Assembly: GCA_035772785.1 (NCBI GenBank)
Contig: JAOCPU010000001.1
Location: 3,100,001-3,164,000 of the forward strand
DNA: 64,000 nucleotides
DNA from: Phlebiopsis flavidoalba
Taxonomy: Eukaryota > Basidiomycota > Agaricomycetes > Polyporales > Phanerochaetaceae
Direction: 5' to 3'
Every line of letters begins with the position of its first letter. Position 1 is the stretch's first letter. The notes below the pieces were generated by a model, which was not told the origin of the DNA, made no database searches, and was given only the letters and a program-made list of their open reading frames with translations. Shown piece by piece: positions 20,754 to 31,422 of the stretch. The translations under genes were made by a program, and so were the position numbers.

Positions 20754-23700
20754 ATGGGCTCCGAACCTTCAGGAGCCACGGAGGAACCCACAGTGCGCTC
20801 TGTGCTCGGTATAAAGGGGCAACTTCGATTCCACCCTCACGGTTCAACGCAAAAGGCCCATGTCGTCCTTCGTCAAGTAGACATGTCAGATGAGTCAGAT
20901 GACGAAGGGGACTCGTCTATGGTCTACTTCAGTCTGTTTGCTCATAAGCGTATTGAGGTGAAGCCGGGGAAGGAGATATTGCTCGCGGTGGCTACGCCGG
21001 ACGGAAAGTTTCTTGATACGCCTGTGGTGTTTGCTGCTAAGTTATCTGAAGAGGATAGCCCTGCTCAGGCTAGCCCTTCTCGAACGTTGGTTGTCGACGT
21101 TCCGGCGAAGACACAGCCATCCGTCATCCCCCCAAAGCTGCGGAAACCATGGCAAGGAATGTCCACCTCGGAGCTCGCTATAAGTTGTGAGTTGCTTCTT
21201 ATTAGATCGGCTATAGTCCTATTGAGCTTTTGGATAGCTATACCACCGAAACTTTTGCCTGCATACGCGTCTGTGGCAATTCAGGCCGAGCCCGATTCGA
21301 CTGTTCCCGAGGCCAGCGTGAAGCCGGGCACGGCTTCGTCACCTGTAGAACAGACTGGGCCACCACAACATGTCATAGAGAAACTTCCTTTTGACAGCAC
21401 CCTCTGTCCTTGGAGGCATCTGTTGCAGCACAGGTAGAGAGCTCTTTGGAACGCGAGCGAAGTCTGTCTCCAATGGAGATAGATTCCCGCTCGAGTAGTC
21501 GGGCATCTACTCCGCCGCCTGCACAAATCGTCTGGCATTCAACAAGAACGTGCAAGTTCAAATTCATTCTCCCCTCCTGGACTGCTTGTTCCCATACCTA
21601 CGGCAAAGCAGCAATCTTTCCCTCATGCTTCGTCTTCTCGCCCCGCGGAAGTAACTCGCACGCCCTCAAAGCTCAACTCCTGACTCAGACGATCCTCCAG
21701 GGTTATCACTTCCACCATTATCTCGCGAAACTCACTCGCCGACAACGTCCAAGGTCGGCAGACACGAAGCAACGACCTTTCCAGTAGTTCACAACCCATG
21801 TCGCCGATTCGATCCGTTGCTCCGTCTCTTTGTCCATGCCCACCTCCATTTTTTCTTCCCAGCCAGGGAACACCGTGATCTCAGCGAACATAGCTACAAA
21901 TTCGAGCCCCGTTGGTCCGCCACCGGATCACTCAGCATCAGCAGCCGTTCCTACGTGCCTAAACGAAAAACAGTACCGAATCCCTTCGTGTCGGGAGGTC
22001 TCATCACGGACTTTACGGGTAGCAGTACTCCCATCAAAGACGACCCCTCAAGTAAGCATAAAATTTCCTATAACTTTGCGGCCGTGTTTGAACACACGTC
22101 AGCTAACACCGATTTTCCAGCCTCTCACTCCGTCAATAGTGGAGACAGATTCATCGATAACGCTGGCTCCGTCGGTACCTGCTTCCACCAAGGTATCCCC
22201 CATACCGAGAGCACACCCCCGCGCAGTTCACGCGGGAGCTCTTCTATTAGAAGCTCACCTCGAAGCCCGCCGCCAAATCGCTCACCCACCCAGCAGCGTC
22301 GACCGACGCCTTCGCCACCACCTTCACCTGCTTCCAGCTCGAAGGTGAAGATTGAAGATGTTCCCATGCTGCCACCTGCTCCCTCAGGTCCCTCATCCAT
22401 GTCCACTCCGTTCCTGGAACCCGTCGCTCACCCGCCGGTTCCTCCCCCTCCTCGTGCTCAGAGACAACCACGCCGATCACGATTTCGGAATAACGCTTCG
22501 GCTAACCATGCGGGTACAGCCAGTGGCTGGGGTGACACAGACAGCACACTGTGGTCCGGCACCACCCCTGGCGGTGGGTGGAACAAGGCGATGGCCTACG
22601 GCCAAGGCTGGGGGTGGTGCCGCTGATGAAACGCGGCCAACCGCCGCTAGCACATCGTGGGGCACTGCTCCCGCGGACGAACTGGGCTCGAACTCTGCCA
22701 GCACATCGTGGAACAATGCTGGTGGCAGCAGCGCATGGGGTGGTAGCGACGAGGGATGGGGCGGCAGGGCCACGGACGAATCCAAGTCAACCCCCGCCGG
22801 TGCGTCATGGGTCGCCGCCGACGAATCTCGGACGAACAGTTCTGCCAGGCCGTGGGGCAATGCAGCCCGCCCCCGAACCGCGGTCGAACACCGTCGATAA
22901 ATCGTGGGAGAAGACCGCCGATAAACCGCGGGCGAACGGCGCCCAACCGTCGTGGTCCAACCCACTGGGCATCCGGCCAGAGGTCACCAACGGATGGAAG
23001 TCGAACAAGCCGCTGCCCCCGCAGCTCAGCACGTCTGCTCCGCCCAAGGGTGGGTCGAAGAAGCCCGTGGCTATCGGCAGCGGCTGGCCGCATAACCGCC
23101 AGGGAGGCGGGTCTTCCCCCAGTGGTTCGCGTTCGCGGCGCGCGGCGCACGTCGTTCAGAACGGCGGGATGGTGCTGCCGTCGCCCGTGGGTGCACCACC
23201 CATGGACTCGGGATACGTGGGTTCGTCGTTCATCGCGCCAGTAGCTCCAATGGGAGATGTCATGGGTGCGAGTGGGAATCCGAACACCATTGTGAATGGT
23301 TCTTCACCTGGTGTGTATCGTCGAAAGTTGTTAGTTTTACCTGACTAAACAAATTTACTCTCCAGCAGTACCGTGGGGGCAACAGCCATTAGGTAACTTT
23401 CTGCCGTGGTTAGTCCTGTGGTGACTACTTCAACCCTGGCTGCAGACCCCGGAAATTCTGCGACTACTGGTCAGAGCTTCCTATACATTCATCTCCGGAG
23501 CGCATATTCATATAGCTTCTAGCTATTCTCCAGCTTCCGAACAAACCACCTGCCTTTACAGGGCCTTCTTCCGGTTTTGATACCAGCCGCGGCGTCAAAC
23601 GAATGGGCTCACCTACTCCGCCTACACAAGAACCACGGCGGCAGGCGGACGTTTAAATGGCCCACGTCGAATGGGCTGCACTCGGTGAAGCTCAAGGGCG

Positions 23701-25066
23701 ACGACGACACGGGCGTCGTCAAGATCACCACAGCTCGGATGGCAGTCTGTTCGCAGTGACATGTAAGCGGTCATCCGAGGTGGTGTGAAACCGCGGGCTA
23801 ACGAGATGTGGAGGCTACGATAAGAGCGTCCGAGTGTGGAACAGCAAGACGCGGACAGAGATCGCGAAGCTGGCGCATAACATGCAGATCATCGACGTCG
23901 CGTGGATGGACCGCACGACGCGGGGCTCGTCACACTCGGCGACAACGGTATCATTAGCACCTGGGACGCGCTCCGTAGGTGTCTTTCCTATGTCGTCTTG
24001 TGGATTTGTTGTCATGAATGCTCCGTAGGCTGCGAACAAGTGGCAGTGGGCGAAGATCTTGGACGCGAAACGCCGCGGGCGGGCGGGGAGACGACGGTCC
24101 GTGCTGTCTTGCGTTCTGTCGGGACCGGCTCTCGCCGTGGCGTATCCGCGGTCTGGCGTGAAGATATGGCTGTTCATTAAAGGTATGTTCCACAAAATTT
24201 GACGTGCTTCGCTGCCGGTGTCGATCAGGATGCTGCTAGTAGTGGCACTTGGTCTCCACAACGATCGATCGGTCGTAAGGCAGAACGTCACTGCGGTCAA
24301 GTTCATTGAGGACGGCGAGGCCCTGATTGGCGGTACGACGGACGGTGTGCTGTAAGTTTGTTCATGTTTGAGTCGACGTGGCTGATTGACGTACGTTGTG
24401 TCGCAGATGGCATTGCGCAGTGCCCAATGGTACTCTGAGAGCGTATTCTTTTATGCGAACCAAGATGTACGCAATTCCGACTCTCCAACTTCCATGCTAG
24501 GACTTACACTCCACTAGATCGACGCTTGACATTGACACCAAGAAAACGCACGCTCTTGCTGCCCAGTCGACGGGCTGTATCCTTGTCAACATCGCGGACG
24601 GCGACAACAAGGGAAACGTCGAGCAAGCATACTCCGTGAAGGACCCGGATGTGTTGAGCACAGCGTCCTACGAGTTCGGCGCCTTGTTCGCGTCTCGAGG
24701 CGCAGCGCTGTTGTTTGGATGGTTCCAAGGGGGTGCTTGTCATGGTGTGGGACCGCGCGTCTGGTTCCGTCGTGCATGGGCTTTATCTCGGCGAAGGTAC
24801 GCCATCCCAACGTTTTTGTTTCATCTTCTGTCATTGGTAACAACATTCGTTCGGATGATCAGAGCATACGGTGCAAGCAGTTGCGGTGAGTCTGTGTCCG
24901 TATTCAGGCGAGAGCAAAGTGCTGATCAGATGCTTGGGATGCAGTCATTCGACGGCAGTCCCAAACCTTTGACGGTCACGTCCTCGTGGGTACGAGGCAG
25001 GGGCAGCTAACATGGTTCCTGCAGCCACCAACTGATAGTACCGGAAGTGTGCAGGGCGCGTGGTAG
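20754..25066 (+). CDS. GW/WG-repeat and WD40 protein (probable single gene)
   Basis: The N-terminal exon (20754-21187) reads MGSEPSGATEEPTVRSVLGI and is well conserved in style up to PDGKFLDTPVVFAAKLSEED; its function is unknown. A long Ser/Pro-rich disordered part follows, with introns at about 21188-21237 and 22053-22121. Around 22500-23100 about 14 Trp residues occur in Gly/Ser/Asn/Asp context: ASGWGD, TLWSG, GGGWNK, TSWGT, TSWNN, SAWGG, EGWGG, ASWVA, RPWGN, KSWEK, PSWSN, NGWKS and SGWPH. This is the composition of Argonaute-hook proteins. From 23570 a basic linker (RGVKRMGSPTPPTQEP) leads into WD40 repeats: YDKSVRVWNSKTRTEIAKL, GLVTLGDNGIISTWD and GHVLVGTRQGQLTWFLQPP, ending at 25064-25066. 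Homopolymer indels near 22610, 22860 and 23720 move the frame. A split into two genes near 23350-23570 cannot be excluded. Confidence 0.65.
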
Positions 25067-26098
25067 ACTCGTGTGAGTCGTGCGCCAAGTCGTCGATATC
25101 ATTTACAGTACATGCAATCCTGAGCAATCACTACATTTGACCACCCTTGTTTGGTGGTTAGTATCGGGGTTTAATTCTACTTGCTTCCAAGTGACGAGAC
25201 AAAAAACATATGTTATAAGTCTGGATTTTTCATTCCAGCGAAAGTATGAATCACTCCTGAGCGTCCCACGAAGGCGTTTTGAATCGTTCCTGGGAGCTAA
25301 CGAATTTGTATACGCAGAAGAGAACTCTGGGCGGAGTGGAGTCTCCTTCCAGACGAGCCGTTCTTCTTGGACCAGGGTGGGGGCTGATTTGTTGCGTTGG
25401 CAACCCCTGACTGGGAACACAGTCCGTGCGCTGTGCGGATGTTCGGAAAGACCACAAGAGACCGCAGTAAGCGGGAGATGCCAGTGATGTCTGTTCTCGA
25501 GTAACAAACGATCTGTTACTCCATCAATACCACTGCTTACTCGTTGTTTACCGCTGGTTAAAAGTGGGGTTGTTCAGGGCAGGCTGCGCTCAGAATGGCA
25601 GTGAGACCCTCGACAGTCGTTCAGGCGTCCGTGAGGCGGCAGCTGGCAATAACAGGACTGTTTGCTACATCCCCTCGCCTCCGCTCACCTCGCTGTTCGG
25701 CGTGCTCAGACTTTGTTCTTGCGACCTGCCCAGGCATTCAGAGGTCCGTCTCCCGCACCCTGTTGGATAGCCGGATAGCAACCAATAACGACTCTGGCTA
25801 GGTTACGTTCAAACTCGTGGTTCACATCTGGAGCATAAAATACTCCTGAACGTTGCCATTTGCCGATACGCGACTCTGCCGACCTCGTTGCAAACTCCCC
25901 ACGACTCGTCCCTGCGTAAGAAGGTGAGCTGCGCACCTCGTGTGCGAGGCTATGCGTCCTGCACTCTCCGTGAAAGGATCATTCCATGTCCACGCGAGCG
26001 CCGGGCCTGTCTCTGCATGTTCAAAGTGGCCTTGTTGCTGATCTACTTCTTTCGCTGCTAGCTGCTTCTACTTGACTCGATAGACCGACTGGTGCGCT
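25067..26098. other. Intergenic before CDC42
   Basis: No conserved gene was recognised. A frame at 25080-25487 is open but has no known motif. The last 100 bp before the CDC42 start are pyrimidine-rich (TTCTTTCGCTGC, GCTTCTACTTG), as usual for a fungal leader. Confidence 0.4.
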
Positions 26099-26904
26099 AT
26101 GCAGACAATCAAGTGTGTAGTTGTTGGGAGATGGTGCTGTGGGCAAGGTGCGTTCTGCTAGTTGCGATACAGCCGTCCTCGGGTGCTCAAGGGCGGCTCA
26201 GACCTGTCTGTTGATATCGTACACAACGAACAAATTCCCGAGTGAATATGTCCCCACTGTGAGTCGACTTGCTCGCTTCGTCTGCGGCGAGTGTGAATCG
26301 AGGCTCCTGTCGATAGGTGTTCGATAACTATGCCGTCACTGTGATGATTGGTGACGACCCGTACACTCTCGGCTTGTTCGATACTGCTGGTAAGTCCGAC
26401 TGCGATCTATTTCCCTGTGGCGATAGCTGAGCGAAGTCCCCTGATGAACAGGTCAGGAGGACTACGACCGTCTCCGTCCACTATCTTACCCCCAGACGGA
26501 TGTGTTCCTCGTGTGTTTCAGCGTGACGTCCCCCTGCCTCCTTTGAGAACGTAAAGGAGAAGTGGTTCCCAGAGGTTCACCATCATTGCCCTGGTGTGCC
26601 GTGCTTGATCGTGGGCACCCAGATCGATTTGCGGGACGATCCCCAGGTGCTCGAGAAGCTGCAACGACAGAAGCAGCGACCAATCACCCCCGAGCAGGGT
26701 GAGAGGCTCGCCCGGGAGCTTGGAGCAGTCAAGTACGTTGAGTGCTCTGCGCTCACTCAGAAGGGCTTGAAGAACGTTTTCGATGAGGTACGTCCTATGG
26801 AGTTATCTCGTCTTGCCACGTCAACTGAACCATTCGCACAGGCGATTGTAGCGGCACTCGAACCACCTGTCGTGAAGAAGACAAAAAAGTGTGTTATAGT
26901 CTAA
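26099..26904 (+). CDS. CDC42: Cdc42 Rho-family GTPase
   Basis: Cdc42 controls cell polarity, septins and actin at the plasma membrane. Exons: 26099-26147, 26202-26258, 26317-26389, 26452-26787 and 26842-26904. They read [10 protein letters not shown], the P-loop GDGAVGK, the switch I region YVPTVFDNYAV, switch [22 protein letters not shown], the base-recognition stretch [10 protein letters not shown] and [13 protein letters not shown]. The end is polybasic with a CAAX-type box (KKTKKCVIV) for prenylation. The length of about 190 residues is normal. Two extra bases interrupt the frame: a G in the P-loop (GTTGGGAGATGG, near 26128) and a C in [11 protein letters not shown] (near 26530). In an essential, near-invariant protein these are most likely sequencing errors. 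Confidence 0.95.
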
Positions 26905-27456
26905 GGTCCCAGAAACCTAGGCGTCCACGACTCTTGTTACTTCAATCACGACAGTCATGTTCATCGTCCCACGATTTATCGATATATCCCGTTCTGCCAT
27001 TTGCTCGTCCACTTTCATGAAACACGCAGTAACCCCGTACTCTATCCTCTTTACAGCCCCTTTTCTAACACTATCCCACTTTTTACTTTCTCATGTCTCC
27101 TTGTAGTTTATAGCCGACAATTGGGTTTGTGGGGAATTGCGTCTGTAGGTCGGGGGTCCGAGGGTCCTAGCCTCGCTCACCACTTCTGCACAGGTTCTCA
27201 GTTTTTCCTCATTATAGAAATTTCGTATAACCACTTTTTTGTGCTGCCTTGAATGCACGTCTGCACACTCAAAAAGCCTTTATCCTGAATTTGCCTCCGT
27301 TGCCAGAGCACCCAAACTTCGCGGGTTCAGCCAGAGCACGGGACTGTGGGACACTATTGCTTATTCCGGACCACCGATCACTTTTGCGCGCTAGACCTGT
27401 GTCGCCGAGGCAAGCTATTCAGCAGATCAACTTGCTCTTGCTCGCCACCTCTCACC
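26905..27456. other. Intergenic, CDC42 to SF3B4
   Basis: This is T-rich sequence, probably the CDC42 3' UTR, followed by the SF3B4 promoter. No gene was seen. Confidence 0.5.
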
Positions 27457-28659
27457 ATGTCCCGACCACAAGATGACAGGAATCAAGAGGCTACCGTTTA
27501 TTTGGTGTGTATGCATGTCTAATACACAGTCTAGTTGTCAGCTAAACTGCGACGCCATCAGGGTAACCTGGACGAGCGGTGTACAGATGCTCTTGTATGG
27601 GAGCTTATGCTCCAAGCAGGACCCGTTGGTGAGTACGCGTATTCCGTTTCGGGGCACACGTTAACGGACCGTGACTTAGTAAACGTACACTTGCCCAAGG
27701 ACCGTATCTCTATGGCACACCAAGGCTATGGTTTCTGTGAATTCCTGACGGAGGAGGATGCTGAGTATGCTTGTAAGATCATGAACCAAATCAAACTTTG
27801 GGGAAAGCCAATACGTGTCAACAAGGTGGCGCGGTGCTTCATTCTTGAAACAAAACTTGTACTAAATATACGACGCATAGGCATCTTCCGACAAGAAGCA
27901 ACTGGACGTTGGCGCGAATCTCTTCATTGGAACTTGGATGAGAACGTAGATGAACGGTTACTGTACGATACATTCAGTGCATTTGGCGTGATGGCTACCA
28001 CAGCAAAGGTGCGTCTGTGTGCTTTATTTACGACCAAGAATGGAGGCCAACATACGTCGTCAGATTGCACGCGACCCGAACACCGGTCAGGTCAACCGGA
28101 AAGGGCTATGGCTTCGTGTCTTACACAGATTTCGAGGCTTCGACGCCGCCATTGAGTCCATGAATGGCCAATTCCTGATGAACAAGGCCATCACTGGCGC
28201 AATATGCCTTCAAGAAGGACGGAAAGGGCGAACGCCACGGCACTCCCGCCGAACGTCTCCTCGCCGCGCAGGCCCGCAAAAACAACGCGCTTCCAGTCAA
28301 TGCGCGGCCGCCCCCGGCACCCATGGGCTTTGCCACCCCGGGCTACCAAGGCCCCTACCAGGGCCAGTTTCGCCGGCGTGCTCGCGGCGCCCCCACCCCC
28401 GCCCGGATTCACCCCACAGCCCATGGGCATGCCTATGGGCGTGCCCCCAACCCGCGATAGCCGATGGGTATGCCCCCGCCGGCCGGCATGCCTGTGTACA
28501 ACCCCGCGGCGGGATTCGTTCCTCCCCCTCCCCCTGGTTTCGCGCCCCAGGGTTGTTCCGCAGCCAGGGATGATGCCGCCGGTCCGGGATGAATGCGGCC
28601 CAGACTCCGGGGGGGGGTCCTCCACCTGGTGGGCCGCGCAGGCTTACATGCAGATGTAA
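27457..28659 (+). CDS. SF3B4: Splicing factor 3B subunit 4 (Hsh49/SAP49)
   Basis: SF3B4 is the two-RRM subunit of the SF3b part of U2 snRNP that touches pre-mRNA next to the branch site. The start [16 protein letters not shown] is followed by introns at 27505-27561, 27629-27679, 27826-27880 and 28009-28075. RRM1 runs from [16 protein letters not shown] through [20 protein letters not shown] to IRVNK. RRM2 runs from [19 protein letters not shown] to the [11 protein letters not shown] block. The C-terminal part is Pro/Gly-rich ([15 protein letters not shown] onward) and ends QAYMQM. At least four small indels disturb the frame (a missing A at IGNLDE near 27920, an extra G near 28105, one base lost near 28139, and several in the Pro-rich tail). 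Gene identity is clear; the exact tail sequence is not. Confidence 0.92.
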
Positions 28660-29425
28660 GTGACTGTGGTATTCACGTCTTGTTTTGATTGCCGTAATGT
28701 TTATTTTCTTCAAACATCTGATCGCCGTGTGTGAAGATCGTGCCAAGGCGGATTGGTCTCTCCGTGAGGTTTTGTCAAAGGGGTAAGGCCGCTTCGCAGA
28801 ATGATTCTATAGGCATGGTAAAACACGTAGTGTGTGGTGATGACGGTAAGCGTCGCTCTCTTTTGGAAGCAAGTTGAGAGTCTGAATCAACCTCGTCTGC
28901 TTCTAGTCCTGGACATGGACGTGTTTCGATGACCGCCAGTGGGGATAAGATTTGAACTCACACCTCATGCCCACTTCGTACGCACGTTATTCATGACATG
29001 ATATGACGGCGCATGATGAGTTCCGGTGACATATCGATAGTTCCCGCCCGTTCGAGCTAATTGTTTCCTCCGCGAGTCATTTCTAGCTCAATTGACCCAT
29101 GTGGTCCCCGCAGGCCGACGTGGTAAAGCATCGCAGAACAAAGATTGACGAAGGGTCCGTAGCTCAGGATTTTCCATGTATCGACCCTTGTTTGGTTTCC
29201 ACAACAATATTGTGATTTCCATCTTGCTGAAAGAGTGTTCTGTGGACCCTTTCCTCTTCCTTCTCTCCCTCCTCCTGAATGTTCTCTGCTAGGAATGCAT
29301 ACCATTTTTCGTTATGCTCCTTCTTATTCCTATGTTCGGCTACGCATCCTCTGAGCAGTATAAGTATAGGCCAGGCAAAGTACATAGCAGACTCCCCAGG
29401 TACCTGGAATTCAAAATCGACTATA
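28660..29425. other. Intergenic, no gene recognised
   Basis: The region holds a tRNA T-arm-like stretch on the minus strand near 28940-28970 that does not extend into a full tRNA. No conserved protein was found. A TATA-like TATAAGTATAGG lies near 29359, about 65 bp before the next start. Confidence 0.4.
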
Positions 29426-30993
29426 ATGTCTATTCCGGAGTCCGTCGTAATTCAAGAACTTTCCGAGATGTAGGTTAAGTTCTTCGATCGGTGCATTCCT
29501 CGTGAGACTCACAACTTTGTCTTCACTAGTTTGACGGCTAGCTATCTATCTCTTAATATACATTGGTATGACGCCACGGTCGTGATATGAATCTGAAATT
29601 GACATAAGCCACCCTGTTTCAGCTGTGACTGTCTACGAGTACCTTGTTACTCTGACCAAGAGTACAAGTCTGTTTGGCGGCGCAAGATCAGCGCGACGTC
29701 AACATTTTGCTGTTGACCACGCGTTTTGGGTCATGGTTCTATCGGTGGTCCATCCAGCCCATACATACGATCTACAAGAGCAGTAAGTTGTCCAGTCAGC
29801 TCTAAAGAATTGATCGTTGAGGGAAAATAGAAGTTTGTACCTCTATCCGGCGAGGGATGATAATGTCCTTACGAATTACCGCTTCTCACTACAGCTGCCA
29901 ACCGATGATACACTTCCAAGACTTCTTAGAGGCAGCCTCGTTCATTCAAGTCGCTCGTGCGTCCATTCACTTCTGCATAGCGCTTAACGGCCTCAGTAGT
30001 GAAACGAGCCAGTGTTTTCTGCGTTGCGTGTGTTCGCAGTTTGGGAGCAACATTATTTGTGGGGATTGCTGGTGCTTGCTGTCGGGCTGGTACCTTCATC
30101 ACAAATTTGGTATGGCACATTCCACTCGTCGTTCTTGACGCGATTATTCATTTTGATATCAGTACCTGTGGGCTGGAGCTAGTTATACGTTCATTGGAGC
30201 CCCTTTCTTTGTATGTGAAGACAACTTTGACTCGATGCCCCCTACGGTATACATTGCGTAAGTGCTTTTTCTGCAAAGACTCTATGCCGCGTGCAGCTCA
30301 CCCGGGTTCTCTTAGACGTAAGAAATTATTTTCATCCGCTGCAATCAATTTAATGACGGGAAACTCAGTCTTATTCCTTACACGTGGCAGTCAAATCCTC
30401 GTTGACGTGATGGTACTCGTATTGACCTGGGTCAAGACCTTCGGTCAATGGCGTGCAAGCGTAAGATTGAATACCCGTCCGCCTGTTACGCAATGCCTCC
30501 TGCGAGACGGAACGTGGTACTGTCCTGTGCGTCCACTCTGAGCTTATGCGTGTCGTCGTGTGTAATGACGACTCGGCATGCGCAGCGGTTTTCTTAATGA
30601 TGAATGTCGCGCGTATGATAACTGATCAGAAGGTAGCTAAACCTAAGCATGTCCGACGTATCGCAACGCACTGACTTGGAGTAGAATATACAGCCTCTGT
30701 CTACATTGACCACGGCATTGGTAAGAGCAGCTTACGAATAGAAAACCAATACATTGACTAAAACTCGTCCAGCCTCCAATCCTGATGAATCGCTTCTTAC
30801 TCAACCTCCGCTCATTGGGCTCTGAGTCAAATCCCCCCCCCATACTACAAGTTCAGATAAATCCGAAAAAAAACCTTCCTTTCTCGGAGCCCAACTTTAG
30901 AGAGCTCACCCGGGAGCTTCATTGGAAACATTGGTGAAGATCTCGACGACGGTTATGAAACCAAGTCCGGACGATGTGGATGATTTATCTTGA
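29426..30993 (+). CDS. DUF6533 multipass membrane protein
   Basis: The start is MSIPESVVIQELSE, with an intron directly after (GTAGGT near 29471). The family hallmark VTVYEYLVTL followed by WRRKISA is near 29625-29690. The third region gives ALRVFAVWEQHYLWG and a hydrophobic LVLAVGLVP. The C-terminal part contains LVDVMVLVLTWVKTFGQWRA, LLRDGTWY and, after an intron at about 30720-30771, PILMNRFLLNLRSLGSES, FIGNIGEDLDDG and an acidic end. These blocks are typical of the DUF6533 family, seven-helix proteins of unknown function that are abundant in Agaricomycetes. Several indels and a run of nine or ten C near 30832 break the frame. Confidence 0.75.
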
Positions 30994-31422
30994 CATCTGA
31001 GGTGACCTGCGCTCTCGAAGAAATAATACTGGGTAAATATCAGAAAGCAAAAGTTGATGTCTCGATCGTTGGCATGAGGTTGTGTTAGTCTCCCTAGGCA
31101 GACCTTATAATGAGGGGTTGTGTTGCTCAGGCTTGTGAATAAAATTGACAAGCATCGTGAACATTGGCTCTGAAACACTTGTTGGCAGTGGTAGGATACA
31201 ACCCCAGCACGACCTAAATTATACAATATCATGGAAAAATTAACGAGATGAGCGCACATTTCGCGGCATTGTCACACAGCTGCCTCCGTCGAGAGGCTAG
31301 CGGATGACCAGGATTTGCGGTCAGACTCAGCTGCCGCATCATCAATTCAAACGGCGCATCAAAGCTAGCGGCAACTGCCGGTGTCCACACAACTCCAAGC
31401 TGGGCGCTCGGGCAGCTTCTCC
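30994..31422. other. Intergenic, no gene recognised
   Basis: This AT-rich spacer separates the DUF6533 gene from the FG-GAP gene. It probably contains the promoter of the latter. Confidence 0.4.

Noticed and set aside
25080..25507. Overlapping 130-codon frames on both strands between the WD40 gene and CDC42
   Set aside because: No motif, no flanking intron signals that extend them, and the two strands are mutual shadows.
28933..29009. Possible tRNA on the minus strand (T-arm GTGAG-TTCAAAT-CTTAT, a 4-bp D-like stem and 6-bp closing ends)
   Set aside because: The closing ends are five bases away from where an acceptor stem must join the T-arm, the anticodon stem has only three of five pairs, and there is no A-box match.
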